A stretch of DNA of 31,364 nucleotides from contig CAKTGS010000014.1 in the NCBI GenBank assembly GCA_934561485.1, forward strand, positions 1-31,364. The letters are read 5' to 3'. The notes under the pieces are model-generated. The model saw only the letters and a list, made by a program, of their open reading frames with translations. It was not told the origin of the DNA and made no database searches. Positions 25,223 through 31,364 of this stretch are shown here, piece after piece. The position numbers and the translations under genes are program-made. Every line of letters starts with the position of its first letter. The stretch's first letter is position 1. This stretch comes from an uncultured Faecalibacterium sp. GTDB lineage: Bacteria > Bacillota > Clostridia > Oscillospirales > Ruminococcaceae.

Positions 25223-25287
25223 AAAAGCATCTGCAACGGCTCTCTCAGATTTTTCATAATCTCAAGAGCGGTTTACAGATGCTTTTT
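25223..25287. terminator. Long bidirectional terminator between coaBC and degV
   Basis: AAAAGCATCTG / CAGATGCTTTT form the base. Inner arms GCTCT/AGAGC and AGATT/AATCT extend it to a long hairpin with T-runs on either side. It serves the convergent ends of coaBC and the second degV gene. Confidence 0.85.
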
Positions 25288-25288
25288 G

Positions 25289-26137
25289 TTACTTTTCTTT
25301 CCTTGCAAACACAATGCCGATGGTGCCCGGGCCGGAATAGCCGCCAATGGTCGTTCCGATGTCCGTTTCATAGCACTCCCGGAAGTGCCCGTATTTCTGC
25401 AGCCCTGCCTTCACAGCATCCATGCAGCCGGGCTTGGGCTGGCAGGAAGAAACAAACACCAGGCCGTCCTCGATATCCTCCCGGTCTGCCAGCCGTTCGG
25501 TGATGTACTTGCCCACACAGATGGGCAGACTGCCGCGGTACTTTTTGACCACTTTCAGCTCGCCGTTGATCACTTCCAGCGCCGGTTTGATGCCCAGAAT
25601 GTTGGCGCCAAAGGCCAGCACACCGGAGCAGCGGCCGCTTTTTGCCATGTAGTCCAGCCGGTCCAGCACAAAGCTGAGTTCCACCCGCTTGGCAAGGCTC
25701 TGCAGGCGCATCTGAATGTTGCGGGGCGGCAGGCCGTCTGCCGCAAACTTGGCGGCACGCAGCACCAGGTAGCCCTGCCCGGTGCAGATGTTCTCGCTGT
25801 CCACCACATACACATTCTCAAATTCCTGCGCCGCCAGACGGGCGTTCTGGCAGCAGGACGAAAATTTGGAACCCACCGAAATATGGATGACCGCCTCGTA
25901 CTCCTGTGCAAACGGGGCAAAGAATTCCGTATACTCCACAAGATTTGCTGCCGCAGATTTCGGCATCTTTCCGCCAGCATTCACATGGGCAAACACATCC
26001 GCCGGGTGCACGGTCACGCCGTCCAGGTAGCTTTCCTCCCCCATCAGGATGTGCATGGGCATCAGCGAGATATCCCATTTCTGCAAAAGCTCTGCCGACA
26101 GGTCGCAGGTGCTGTCTGCTGTGATCTTGATCTTCAT
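25289..26137 (-). CDS. DegV family fatty-acid-binding protein (second copy)
   Basis: A second FakB/DegV-type fatty-acid carrier, 282 residues, only distantly like the copy at 2623-3525. Landmarks are KITADSTCDLSAEL, MPKSAAANLVEYTEFF, VIHISVGSKFSSCCQNA (the region usually binding the carboxylate), VYVVDSENICTGQG, LDYMAKSGRCSG, and the C-terminal GYSGPGTIGIVF. It has more cysteines than the other copy. The ATG at 26137 has AGGAGA 8 nt upstream. It is monocistronic, from the promoter at 26183-26212. Two diverged FakB-like proteins in one organism usually differ in preferred fatty acid; that is family knowledge, not shown here. Confidence 0.9.
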   Translation of the reverse strand: MKIKITADSTCDLSAELLQKWDISLMPMHILMGEESYLDGVTVHPADVFAHVNAGGKMPKSAAANLVEYTEFFAPFAQEYEAVIHISVGSKFSSCCQNARLAAQEFENVYVVDSENICTGQGYLVLRAAKFAADGLPPRNIQMRLQSLAKRVELSFVLDRLDYMAKSGRCSGVLAFGANILGIKPALEVINGELKVVKKYRGSLPICVGKYITERLADREDIEDGLVFVSSCQPKPGCMDAVKAGLQKYGHFRECYETDIGTTIGGYSGPGTIGIVFARKEK

Positions 26138-26182
26138 GTCCGTTCTCCTTTTTCGCTTGCCGCTGTATTTGTTTTCCCGCCT

Positions 26183-26212
26183 ATTGTAGCACAGAATGTT
26201 CAAGATTGTGAA
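26183..26212 (-). promoter_or_regulatory. Promoter of the second degV gene
   Basis: Minus strand TTCACA (26207-26212), an 18-nt spacer, TACAAT (26183-26188) with an extended TGC before the -10. Confidence 0.65.
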
Positions 26213-26370
26213 GTATCCACGCGGCCGGAAATGTAAATCTTTTATGAAGCACCGCACAGGCTGCACAGTACAACCGCTTTTTCTTGTACAGATGTTACAA
26301 ATTCACCGAAAGATTTATGGTTCTTTCCGAAAATTCGGGTTTACCTGTTTATTTTGTGCGCCAAAAATTA

Positions 26371-26376
26371 TATAAT
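26371..26376 (+). promoter_or_regulatory. -10 element of the murC promoter
   Basis: A consensus TATAAT in the AT-rich run ATTATATAATAAG, about 70 nt before the murC start. The -35 is weak (TTTATT at 17 nt). The rest of the 26213-26448 gap holds only two short inverted repeats (GAAAG/CTTTC and CCGAAAATTCGG around 26308-26341) and no gene. Confidence 0.6.
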
Positions 26377-26448
26377 AAGATGTATCCCAAGCAAATGGAT
26401 GGAATCGGTCTGCTTTGCGGCCGTTGAGTATTTGGAGGTTGCCTTACT

Positions 26449-27831
26449 ATGTTCATGTACACCGACTACAACCAGCATCTGCTGGACAATGTAAAAAAGA
26501 TCCACTTCATCGGATGCGGCGGCAGCGGCATGTACCCGCTGATCCAGATCCTGGCCGCCAAAGGCTACGAGATCTCCGGCAGCGATGTGCTGGACGGCAG
26601 CATCATCCGCTACGAGCGGGAGATGGGTGTGAAGGTCAGCCTGGGCCACAGCGCCGACAACGTGATCGGCACCGACCTGGTGGTGTATTCCGCCGCCATC
26701 TCCAAGGACAACGTGGAACTGAATGCCGCCTCCTCCTACGGCATCCCCACCATTGAGCGCAGCGTGCTGCTGGGCTACGTCAGCCGCCTGTACAAGCAGA
26801 GCATCTGCGTGTCCGGCACCCACGGCAAAACCACCACCACGTCCATGATCACCACCGCGCTGGAACTGGCCGGCAAGGACCCCTCTGCTGTCATTGGCGG
26901 CAAGCTGCCCCTGATCAACGGCTACGGCAAGGCCGGCAAGGGCGATGACATTGTGATCGAGGCCTGCGAGTTTGCAGAGACCTTCCTCAAGCTCACCCCG
27001 TATCTGTCGGTGGTGCTGAACATCGACAACGATCATCTGGATTACTACGGCAGCATGGGCGAGCTGAAATTTGCCTTCAAGCGTTTTGCCCTGATGACCC
27101 AGTTCATGATCTTTGCCAATGCAGACGACAAGAACACCATGGATGTCATGTACACGCTGGACCGCCGCGTGCGCACCTTTGGCATTGACAACGATGGCGA
27201 CTACCAGGCCGTCAACATAAACGAATACAAGCCCGGCTTCTTTGAGTTCGACCTCAAGGAGTGGAACAAGGTCAGCGGCCACATCCGCCTGTCGGTGCCG
27301 GGCCGCCACAACATTTACAACGCACTGGCCATGTGCGCTGTGTGCCGCTTTGCAGGCCTGACCGTGGAGCAGTGTGCCGAGGCCGCCCTGAGCTTCAAGG
27401 GTGCCGGCCGCCGCTTTGAGGTATACGGCGAGTGCAACGGTGCACTGGTGATTGATGACTACGCACACCACCCCACCGAGCTGCGCGCCACCCTGACCAC
27501 CGCCAAGGAGATGGGCTATAAGCGCCTGATCGCGGTGCACCAGCCGTTTACATACAGCCGCACCAAGATGCTGTTCAACGATTTTGTGGACGTGCTGAAG
27601 ATTCCCGATATCACCGTGCTGACCCCCATCATGGGCAGCCGGGAACCCAACGATCCTTCCATTACCAGTGCCAAGCTGGCCGCACAGATCCCCGGCTCTG
27701 TGTTGGTGAACAGCCTGGAAGAAGCCGCCGACTGGGTCAAGAAAAATGCACAGCCCGGCGACCTGGTGATCACCCTGGGCTGCGGCGATATCTACAAGGC
27801 CAGCAAGATGATGGTGGCCGACAACCAGTAA
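26449..27831 (+). CDS. murC: UDP-N-acetylmuramate-L-alanine ligase
   Basis: Adds L-alanine to UDP-MurNAc with ATP, the first amino-acid step of peptidoglycan precursor synthesis in the cytosol. The 460-residue length is normal. An N-terminal Rossmann domain binds UDP-MurNAc (HFIGCGGSGMYPLIQIL; the family usually has GIGG). The ATP loop is GTHGKTTT (123-130). Also seen are EACEFAETFL, NIDNDHLDYYGSMGEL, GRHNIYNALA, DDYAHHPTEL and HQPFTYSRTK. The ATG at 26449 has GGAGG 10 nt upstream. It is monocistronic with a strong terminator. Other mur genes are not nearby. Confidence 0.97.
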   Translation: MFMYTDYNQHLLDNVKKIHFIGCGGSGMYPLIQILAAKGYEISGSDVLDGSIIRYEREMGVKVSLGHSADNVIGTDLVVYSAAISKDNVELNAASSYGIPTIERSVLLGYVSRLYKQSICVSGTHGKTTTTSMITTALELAGKDPSAVIGGKLPLINGYGKAGKGDDIVIEACEFAETFLKLTPYLSVVLNIDNDHLDYYGSMGELKFAFKRFALMTQFMIFANADDKNTMDVMYTLDRRVRTFGIDNDGDYQAVNINEYKPGFFEFDLKEWNKVSGHIRLSVPGRHNIYNALAMCAVCRFAGLTVEQCAEAALSFKGAGRRFEVYGECNGALVIDDYAHHPTELRATLTTAKEMGYKRLIAVHQPFTYSRTKMLFNDFVDVLKIPDITVLTPIMGSREPNDPSITSAKLAAQIPGSVLVNSLEEAADWVKKNAQPGDLVITLGCGDIYKASKMMVADNQ

Positions 27832-27844
27832 AGAATCTGCTATA

Positions 27845-27882
27845 CAAAAAGAGGAACGACAGCTGTCGTTCCTCTTTTTTTC
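27845..27882. terminator. Bidirectional terminator between murC and the LURP-one gene
   Basis: A perfect palindrome AAAAAGAGGAACGACAG / CTGTCGTTCCTCTTTTT, ending murC on the plus strand and the traX-regulator operon on the minus strand. Confidence 0.94.
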
Positions 27883-27893
27883 GTTGATCCGGG

Positions 27894-28367
27894 TCAGTTC
27901 CGCGAGCACTTTTCTGCGTCGATGGCCAACACGAACATCAGCACATAAAGCGCATCCTTCGGGTCGGCAATGTCCAGAATGTAGGTATCCGTCCAGTGAA
28001 ACAGCTCCTTGGACACGGTGGCCACCGTGCTGCCGTCCGGCCCGGTAACGGTGTAATCCCACTCGGCAAAATCGCCTTCAATGTGCCAGCCGTTGAAGTC
28101 GATGTTGTACTGGGGCTTGAACCAGCTCCATTCCTTTTCCAGGGTACCGATGCATTCTTCGCCCTGGTACAGCTCAAACCGGGGCCGCCAGGTCAGCACT
28201 TCCTGCTTCACGGTGCCCAGCTCGTGGGTTTCGTCCGCATCAAAAATTTTCAGGCAGTGGCCCCAGGAAAACTGCCCCTTGACCACATACACAGTATTCT
28301 CGTTTTCATCGTAGATGTCGTAGCTGTCAAACCAGGTAAACGCACGCTGTTTAAAAAGCAGTTTCAT
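27894..28367 (-). CDS. LURP-one-related (LOR) family protein
   Basis: A 157-residue protein of the LURP-one-related family, a tubby-like beta-barrel fold seen in plants and in small Firmicutes proteins without assigned function. The family shape is visible as alternating beta strands with repeated phrases: KQRAFTWFDSYDIYDENENTVYVVKG, GHCLKIFDADETHELGTVKQE, RPRFELYQGEECIGTLEKE, and a C-terminal hydrophobic helix (ALYVLMFVLAIDAE). The ATG at 28367 has GAGGTG upstream. It starts 59 nt after the histidine-kinase stop, exactly where a kinase ATPase domain would normally be encoded, and is last in that operon. Confidence 0.82.
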   Translation of the reverse strand: MKLLFKQRAFTWFDSYDIYDENENTVYVVKGQFSWGHCLKIFDADETHELGTVKQEVLTWRPRFELYQGEECIGTLEKEWSWFKPQYNIDFNGWHIEGDFAEWDYTVTGPDGSTVATVSKELFHWTDTYILDIADPKDALYVLMFVLAIDAEKCSRN

Positions 28368-28426
28368 CTTCCTCACCTCATCCCATATACGAATGGGGAC
28401 GGCATTTTGGTGCGCATTGGCTGGAA

Positions 28427-29392
28427 TTATTTCACATTGCCGCCCTGTGTCCTTTTCTGTTTGTATTTCAGCGGGGTCTGCACCTCGGCGCGGATCTTGC
28501 CCAGATAGGTGCGGGTCTGCTCTGCGCCCTGCAAAATAGACTCCACCTGCGCTTTCTGCTCTGCGGTCAAGCCGTCGTCCTCTGCCAGCAGCTCCGCGTT
28601 GCCCTCGATGATGGTCAGCGGCGTTTTCAGCTTGTGGGACAGCTGAATGATCTGTTCCCGCTGCCGCTGCTCCATGGCCCACTGCTTCTGCAAGCTGCCG
28701 GTCAGCGCATCGCCCATGGTTTGCAGCGCCTGCAACGTGCTCTCGTACTCCCGCACCTTCGCGCCGGAAAACACCGCGCTGTCCAGCTCCTTCCGCGCTA
28801 CCGCCTGCGCCGCTGCGGTCAGCTTTTCGGTCTCCCGGGTCAGGAAGCGCCCAGTCCTATGAGTGCTCCACACCACCGCGCCTACCAGCAGCAGAATGCC
28901 CAGAATGCAGTGCACGGTCTGGATATCTGGCAGTACGCCCCGCAGCGCAGGGTCAGCGTAGGGCACGGCATAGTCAAATTGCAGCAGGCAGACCGTTCCA
29001 TCCTGCAATTTTGACGTCATATAATACTGTGTGTAGCCAAAATGCCAGTGGGTTTTCCCCTGCCGGTTCTCCATTGCCCGCTGCAAGTGCCCGGCATCCA
29101 TGTTGGTGGACAGCACCTCGCTGCTGTCCGGCGCAGCAAACAGGGCATACCGGCACAGAGAGTCCAGCTGCGTCTTATCAAAGGTTTCGGCGGTCATGCC
29201 CGGCAAAACGTCCTGCGCGGCCTTCTGGCAGGCTAGTGCGGCCTGATTGGCGGGCAGGAACAGTCCGCTGTTCTGAATCCACAGCAGCAGCACCAGCAGC
29301 CACCCCACCGCGACCAGCAGGCAGGCCAGCGCCGTGCGCACCAGATATTGCAGCAGCACGCTGCGCAGAGAGGTCAATCTTCGCTTTTCCAT
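28427..29392 (-). CDS. Truncated sensor histidine kinase lacking the ATPase domain
   Basis: A 321-residue two-pass membrane sensor: helix 1 at about 20-40, an extracytoplasmic domain of about 120 residues, helix 2 at about 160-178, a HAMP-like linker, then a dimerisation/phosphoacceptor domain with LSHKLKTPLTIIEGNAELL (His253). Two departures are visible. The residue after the histidine is Lys254 where Asp or Glu is usual. The protein stops about 50 residues after the H-box, so the HATPase_c domain (N, G1, G2 boxes) is absent. No frame downstream restores it. The start at 29392 overlaps the response-regulator gene by 19 nt. It may be a phosphatase, phospho-acceptor or dominant partner, or a decayed gene. 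Confidence 0.85.
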   Translation of the reverse strand: MEKRRLTSLRSVLLQYLVRTALACLLVAVGWLLVLLLWIQNSGLFLPANQAALACQKAAQDVLPGMTAETFDKTQLDSLCRYALFAAPDSSEVLSTNMDAGHLQRAMENRQGKTHWHFGYTQYYMTSKLQDGTVCLLQFDYAVPYADPALRGVLPDIQTVHCILGILLLVGAVVWSTHRTGRFLTRETEKLTAAAQAVARKELDSAVFSGAKVREYESTLQALQTMGDALTGSLQKQWAMEQRQREQIIQLSHKLKTPLTIIEGNAELLAEDDGLTAEQKAQVESILQGAEQTRTYLGKIRAEVQTPLKYKQKRTQGGNVK

Positions 29393-30054
29393 CGGTATCC
29401 CACGCCCCATACGGTATTGAGCAGCTTTTCCGGCTCCGGCACGCCCGCTGCCCGCAGCTTTGCCCGGATATTTTTGATGTGCTGGGTCACGGCGGTGTCG
29501 TCCGCTGTGCCGTCAATGCCAAAAACCGCTTCGTAAATCTGCTCCTTGGTAAAGGTCTGCCCGGCGTGCAGCGCCAGATATTCGCAGATGGCATACTCCG
29601 AGCGGGTCAAGGGCAGCGCCTTCCCCTCCACCGCCGCGCTCCGGGCGGTCAGGTCAAAGGCCACGCCGCTGCGCACCATCCGGTGCGCCGGGGTGCGGCT
29701 CTGCCGCCGCAGATGTGCCGCCACCCGCGCCCGCAGCTCAGCCACCCGGAAGGGCTTGGACAAAAAGTCGTCTGCCCCGATGCCCAGCCCCTCCAGCACA
29801 GCAGCCTCGTCGGTGCGGGCGCTCAGAAACAGGATGGGCACTTCGGTCAGGCTGCGGATGCGCCGACAGACCGCAAAGCCGTCCTCCCCGGGCATCATCA
29901 CGTCCAGCAGGATGCAGTCTGCCCAGCGGCAAAGCGCCTCGGTCAGATCTCTGCCCGCCTGCCGCGTTTCTACCCGGTGGCCGTCCCGCTCCAAAGTGGT
30001 GCGGATCAGCTTGCAGAGCTCCAGATTGTCATCCACTGCCAGAATGTTTGCCAC
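29374..30054 (-). CDS. OmpR-family response regulator
   Basis: A 226-residue two-domain regulator. The receiver has the acidic pair Asp8-Asp9, phospho-acceptor Asp51 (LLDVMMPGEDGF) and Lys100 (SKPF). The C-terminal winged-helix domain contains LTRSEYAICEYLALHAGQTFTKEQIYEAVFG, DDTAVTQHIKNIRAKLR and TVWGVGYRWK. It begins with GTG at 30054, preceded by GAGGTGA at good spacing, 4 nt after the traX-like gene ends, and overlaps the kinase gene by 19 nt. All phosphorylation residues are intact, so it is probably functional even though its partner kinase has no ATPase domain. Confidence 0.95.
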   Translation of the reverse strand: MANILAVDDNLELCKLIRTTLERDGHRVETRQAGRDLTEALCRWADCILLDVMMPGEDGFAVCRRIRSLTEVPILFLSARTDEAAVLEGLGIGADDFLSKPFRVAELRARVAAHLRRQSRTPAHRMVRSGVAFDLTARSAAVEGKALPLTRSEYAICEYLALHAGQTFTKEQIYEAVFGIDGTADDTAVTQHIKNIRAKLRAAGVPEPEKLLNTVWGVGYRWKSED

Positions 30055-30058
30055 AAAA

Positions 30059-30922
30059 TCACCTCAACACGTTATAAACAAGGCAGGATGCCCCGTACAG
30101 CAGGTACACATGGGCGGGGTAGAACCAGTAGAACAGCTGCTTGTGCCCGCTGCCGCGCTGCCCGTTGTACAGCAGCATCAGCAGCACCGCCGCCACGCCG
30201 AACCACTCGTAGTAGTCGGTGAACATCTGCGTCCAGACAAAGCCCTCCTGTCGGCAAGCCATCCCAAAGGTCAACGCAAAGTCACACAGGAAAATCACCA
30301 GTGCCCATACCGTCAGCTGCACTTTGCGCCGTCCACGCAATGCATACAGCAGCACACCGCCCAGCAAAAAGCTCCAGCCGCCATCCGTGATGGCTGTCCA
30401 CATGGGCAGCAGACTGGTGATGACAAAGGCCACGACTGACGAAGCAATGGGCATCTCCTGCACCCGGGGGAAGAGCAGCAGAAACACGATCACCACAAAC
30501 GGCCAGCACAAGACGGCGGCAATGGCAGCAATGCCCTTTGCAAACTTCTTTTCCCGCAGCCAGTCGATGCCCTGCCACACGATGCACAGCAGCGCAAGAT
30601 CCTGAAAAATAGCATTCTGCGGGTAGAAGCCATCCCCGCGCCGGAAGGCTTTTGCGTAGATCATAAAGAATTCCAGCGCCGCCATGGCCGCGCCGATGGC
30701 CCAGATGCGGATAAAATACCGCTTGCGGTCATGGGTGTGGGCAAAGCCCTCCACCGTGCAGAACAGAAACAGCGGCGCACTGAGCCGCCCCAGCATACTG
30801 AACACCGTCGGGATGCAGCCGGTGAACTCGAAGAAATAATGAATGTGGTCCAGCACCATCAGCACCAGTGCAATGGTCTTGAGCTGGGTACCGTCCAGCC
30901 CTTTTTTCGTTAATTTGTCCAT
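30059..30922 (-). CDS. TraX family membrane protein
   Basis: A 287-residue polytopic protein with about eight membrane helices, matching the TraX family, first known from F-pilin N-acetylation and common as chromosomal genes of unknown role in Firmicutes. Family blocks are LDGTQLKTIALVLMVLDHIHYFF at the N-terminus, LGRLSAPLFLFCTVEGFAHTHDRKRYFIRI, and a C-terminal FYWFYPAHVYLLYGAS. The ATG at 30922 has AAGGAGA 8 nt upstream. No conjugation or pilus gene is nearby, so pilin acetylation is unlikely. It heads an operon with the response regulator, truncated kinase and LURP-one gene. A clear promoter was not found between it and the rRNA terminator; a TATACT near 30974 is possible. Confidence 0.88.
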   Translation of the reverse strand: MDKLTKKGLDGTQLKTIALVLMVLDHIHYFFEFTGCIPTVFSMLGRLSAPLFLFCTVEGFAHTHDRKRYFIRIWAIGAAMAALEFFMIYAKAFRRGDGFYPQNAIFQDLALLCIVWQGIDWLREKKFAKGIAAIAAVLCWPFVVIVFLLLFPRVQEMPIASSVVAFVITSLLPMWTAITDGGWSFLLGGVLLYALRGRRKVQLTVWALVIFLCDFALTFGMACRQEGFVWTQMFTDYYEWFGVAAVLLMLLYNGQRGSGHKQLFYWFYPAHVYLLYGASCLVYNVLR

Positions 30923-31021
30923 ACAGTCTCTCCTTTCCTTATGCATCCAGTGTAACAGGAAAATCTGTAGAAAGTATAAGGTTCTGCCTTTATGATACTA
31001 TTTTTTGCCCCGAAACGCAAC

Positions 31022-31055
31022 AAAAAAGCCCAGAGACTTTCATCTCAGGGCTCTT
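31022..31055 (-). terminator. Terminator of the rRNA operon
   Basis: Minus strand AAAGAGCCCTGAGA / TCTCTGGGCTTT hairpin (one mismatch) followed by TTTTTT, a few nt after the 5S 3' end. Confidence 0.92.
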
Positions 31056-31061
31056 TGTTAA

Positions 31062-31177
<116 letters not shown>

Positions 31178-31192
31178 CGATTTGACTGAATC

Positions 31193-31221
31193 AGTATAAC
31201 ACATTTCTGTGCTTCTGTCCA
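31193..31221 (-). promoter_or_regulatory. Promoter-like sequence in the 23S-5S spacer
   Basis: Minus strand TGGACA (31216-31221), a 17-nt spacer, TATACT (31193-31198). Transcription from it would begin about 10 nt before the mature 5S. The rest of the spacer (31222-31304) has a GAAGG/CCTTC hairpin and a GACTT/AAGTC hairpin and no tRNA. Confidence 0.55.
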
Positions 31222-31304
31222 GTATTTGTAGAAGGACGTGCCTTCAAAACTGAATAATCACTGCTAACATTTTTTCGTTGACTTAAAAGTCTCAAGCGAA
31301 TTGT

Positions 31305-31364
31305 GGTCAAGCCCTCGACCTATTAGTACACGCTTGCTGAATGGATCGCTCCACTTACACATCG
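31305..31364 (-). rRNA. rrl: 23S ribosomal RNA, 3' end only
   Basis: On the minus strand the last about 60 nt read through GTACTAATAGGTCGAGGGC to TTGACC, the highly conserved 3' end of bacterial 23S rRNA. The remainder lies beyond the right edge of the window. Confidence 0.95.

Noticed and set aside
28368..28426. A frameshift hiding the kinase ATPase domain
   Set aside because: Reading all three minus-strand frames through this gap and the next gene gave no N-, G1- or G2-box. The LURP-one frame is clean with its own ribosome-binding site, so the domain is absent rather than out of frame.
30059..30922. A conjugative element suggested by the TraX-like gene
   Set aside because: There are no relaxase, type IV secretion, integrase or pilin genes nearby. 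TraX family members are common as ordinary chromosomal genes.
31178..31304. A tRNA in the 23S-5S spacer
   Set aside because: No cloverleaf, anticodon arm or CCA end was found; only short hairpins and the promoter-like sequence.

Overview
The window is a moderately GC-rich bacterial chromosome segment, most like Faecalibacterium prausnitzii or a close Oscillospiraceae/Ruminococcaceae relative. This rests on the clostridial rnfCDGEAB order, strong AGGAGG ribosome-binding sites, sigma-A promoters with TATAAT/TATACT -10 boxes, a CIRCE-controlled clpB and an interspersed palindromic repeat of a type I associate with this group. The assignment is inference; no full 16S sequence is present. Most genes lie on the minus strand.

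Layout from left to right. (1) clpB (cut by the left edge) with a consensus promoter, a CIRCE operator and a long leader holding a possible 20-codon ORF. (2) purA-degV, followed by an unexplained folded RNA segment and a terminator. (3) A DUF896 gene, divergent queH, then an MFS permease. (4) The rnfCDGEAB operon for the ferredoxin:NAD+ ion pump, with a divergent 41-residue membrane peptide. (5) A DUF5662 gene and a surface-polysaccharide operon (rfbC, Wzm-like permease, Wzt-like ATPase, double-domain glycosyltransferase). (6) A D-Ala-D-Ala carboxypeptidase and both dipicolinate synthase subunits. (7) A CoA/pantothenate neighbourhood: an ECF S-component behind a candidate pseudoknot riboswitch, a Gfo/Idh oxidoreductase, coaX and divergent coaBC. 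(8) A second DegV protein and murC. (9) An operon of a TraX-like membrane protein, an OmpR-type regulator, a histidine kinase with no ATPase domain and a LURP-one protein. (10) The 3' end of an rRNA operon: 23S end, 5S with its own promoter-like sequence, and a terminator.

Core metabolism is ordinary. The items most worth follow-up are the pseudoknot leader before the ECF S-component, the kinase that has lost its ATPase domain and the acidic residue beside its histidine, the folded RNA and Cys-rich leader ORF around clpB, two families of folded intergenic repeats, a carboxypeptidase with KLG in place of KTG, and dipicolinate synthase genes in a lineage usually regarded as non-sporulating. I saw no tRNA, CRISPR array, transposase or prophage gene.
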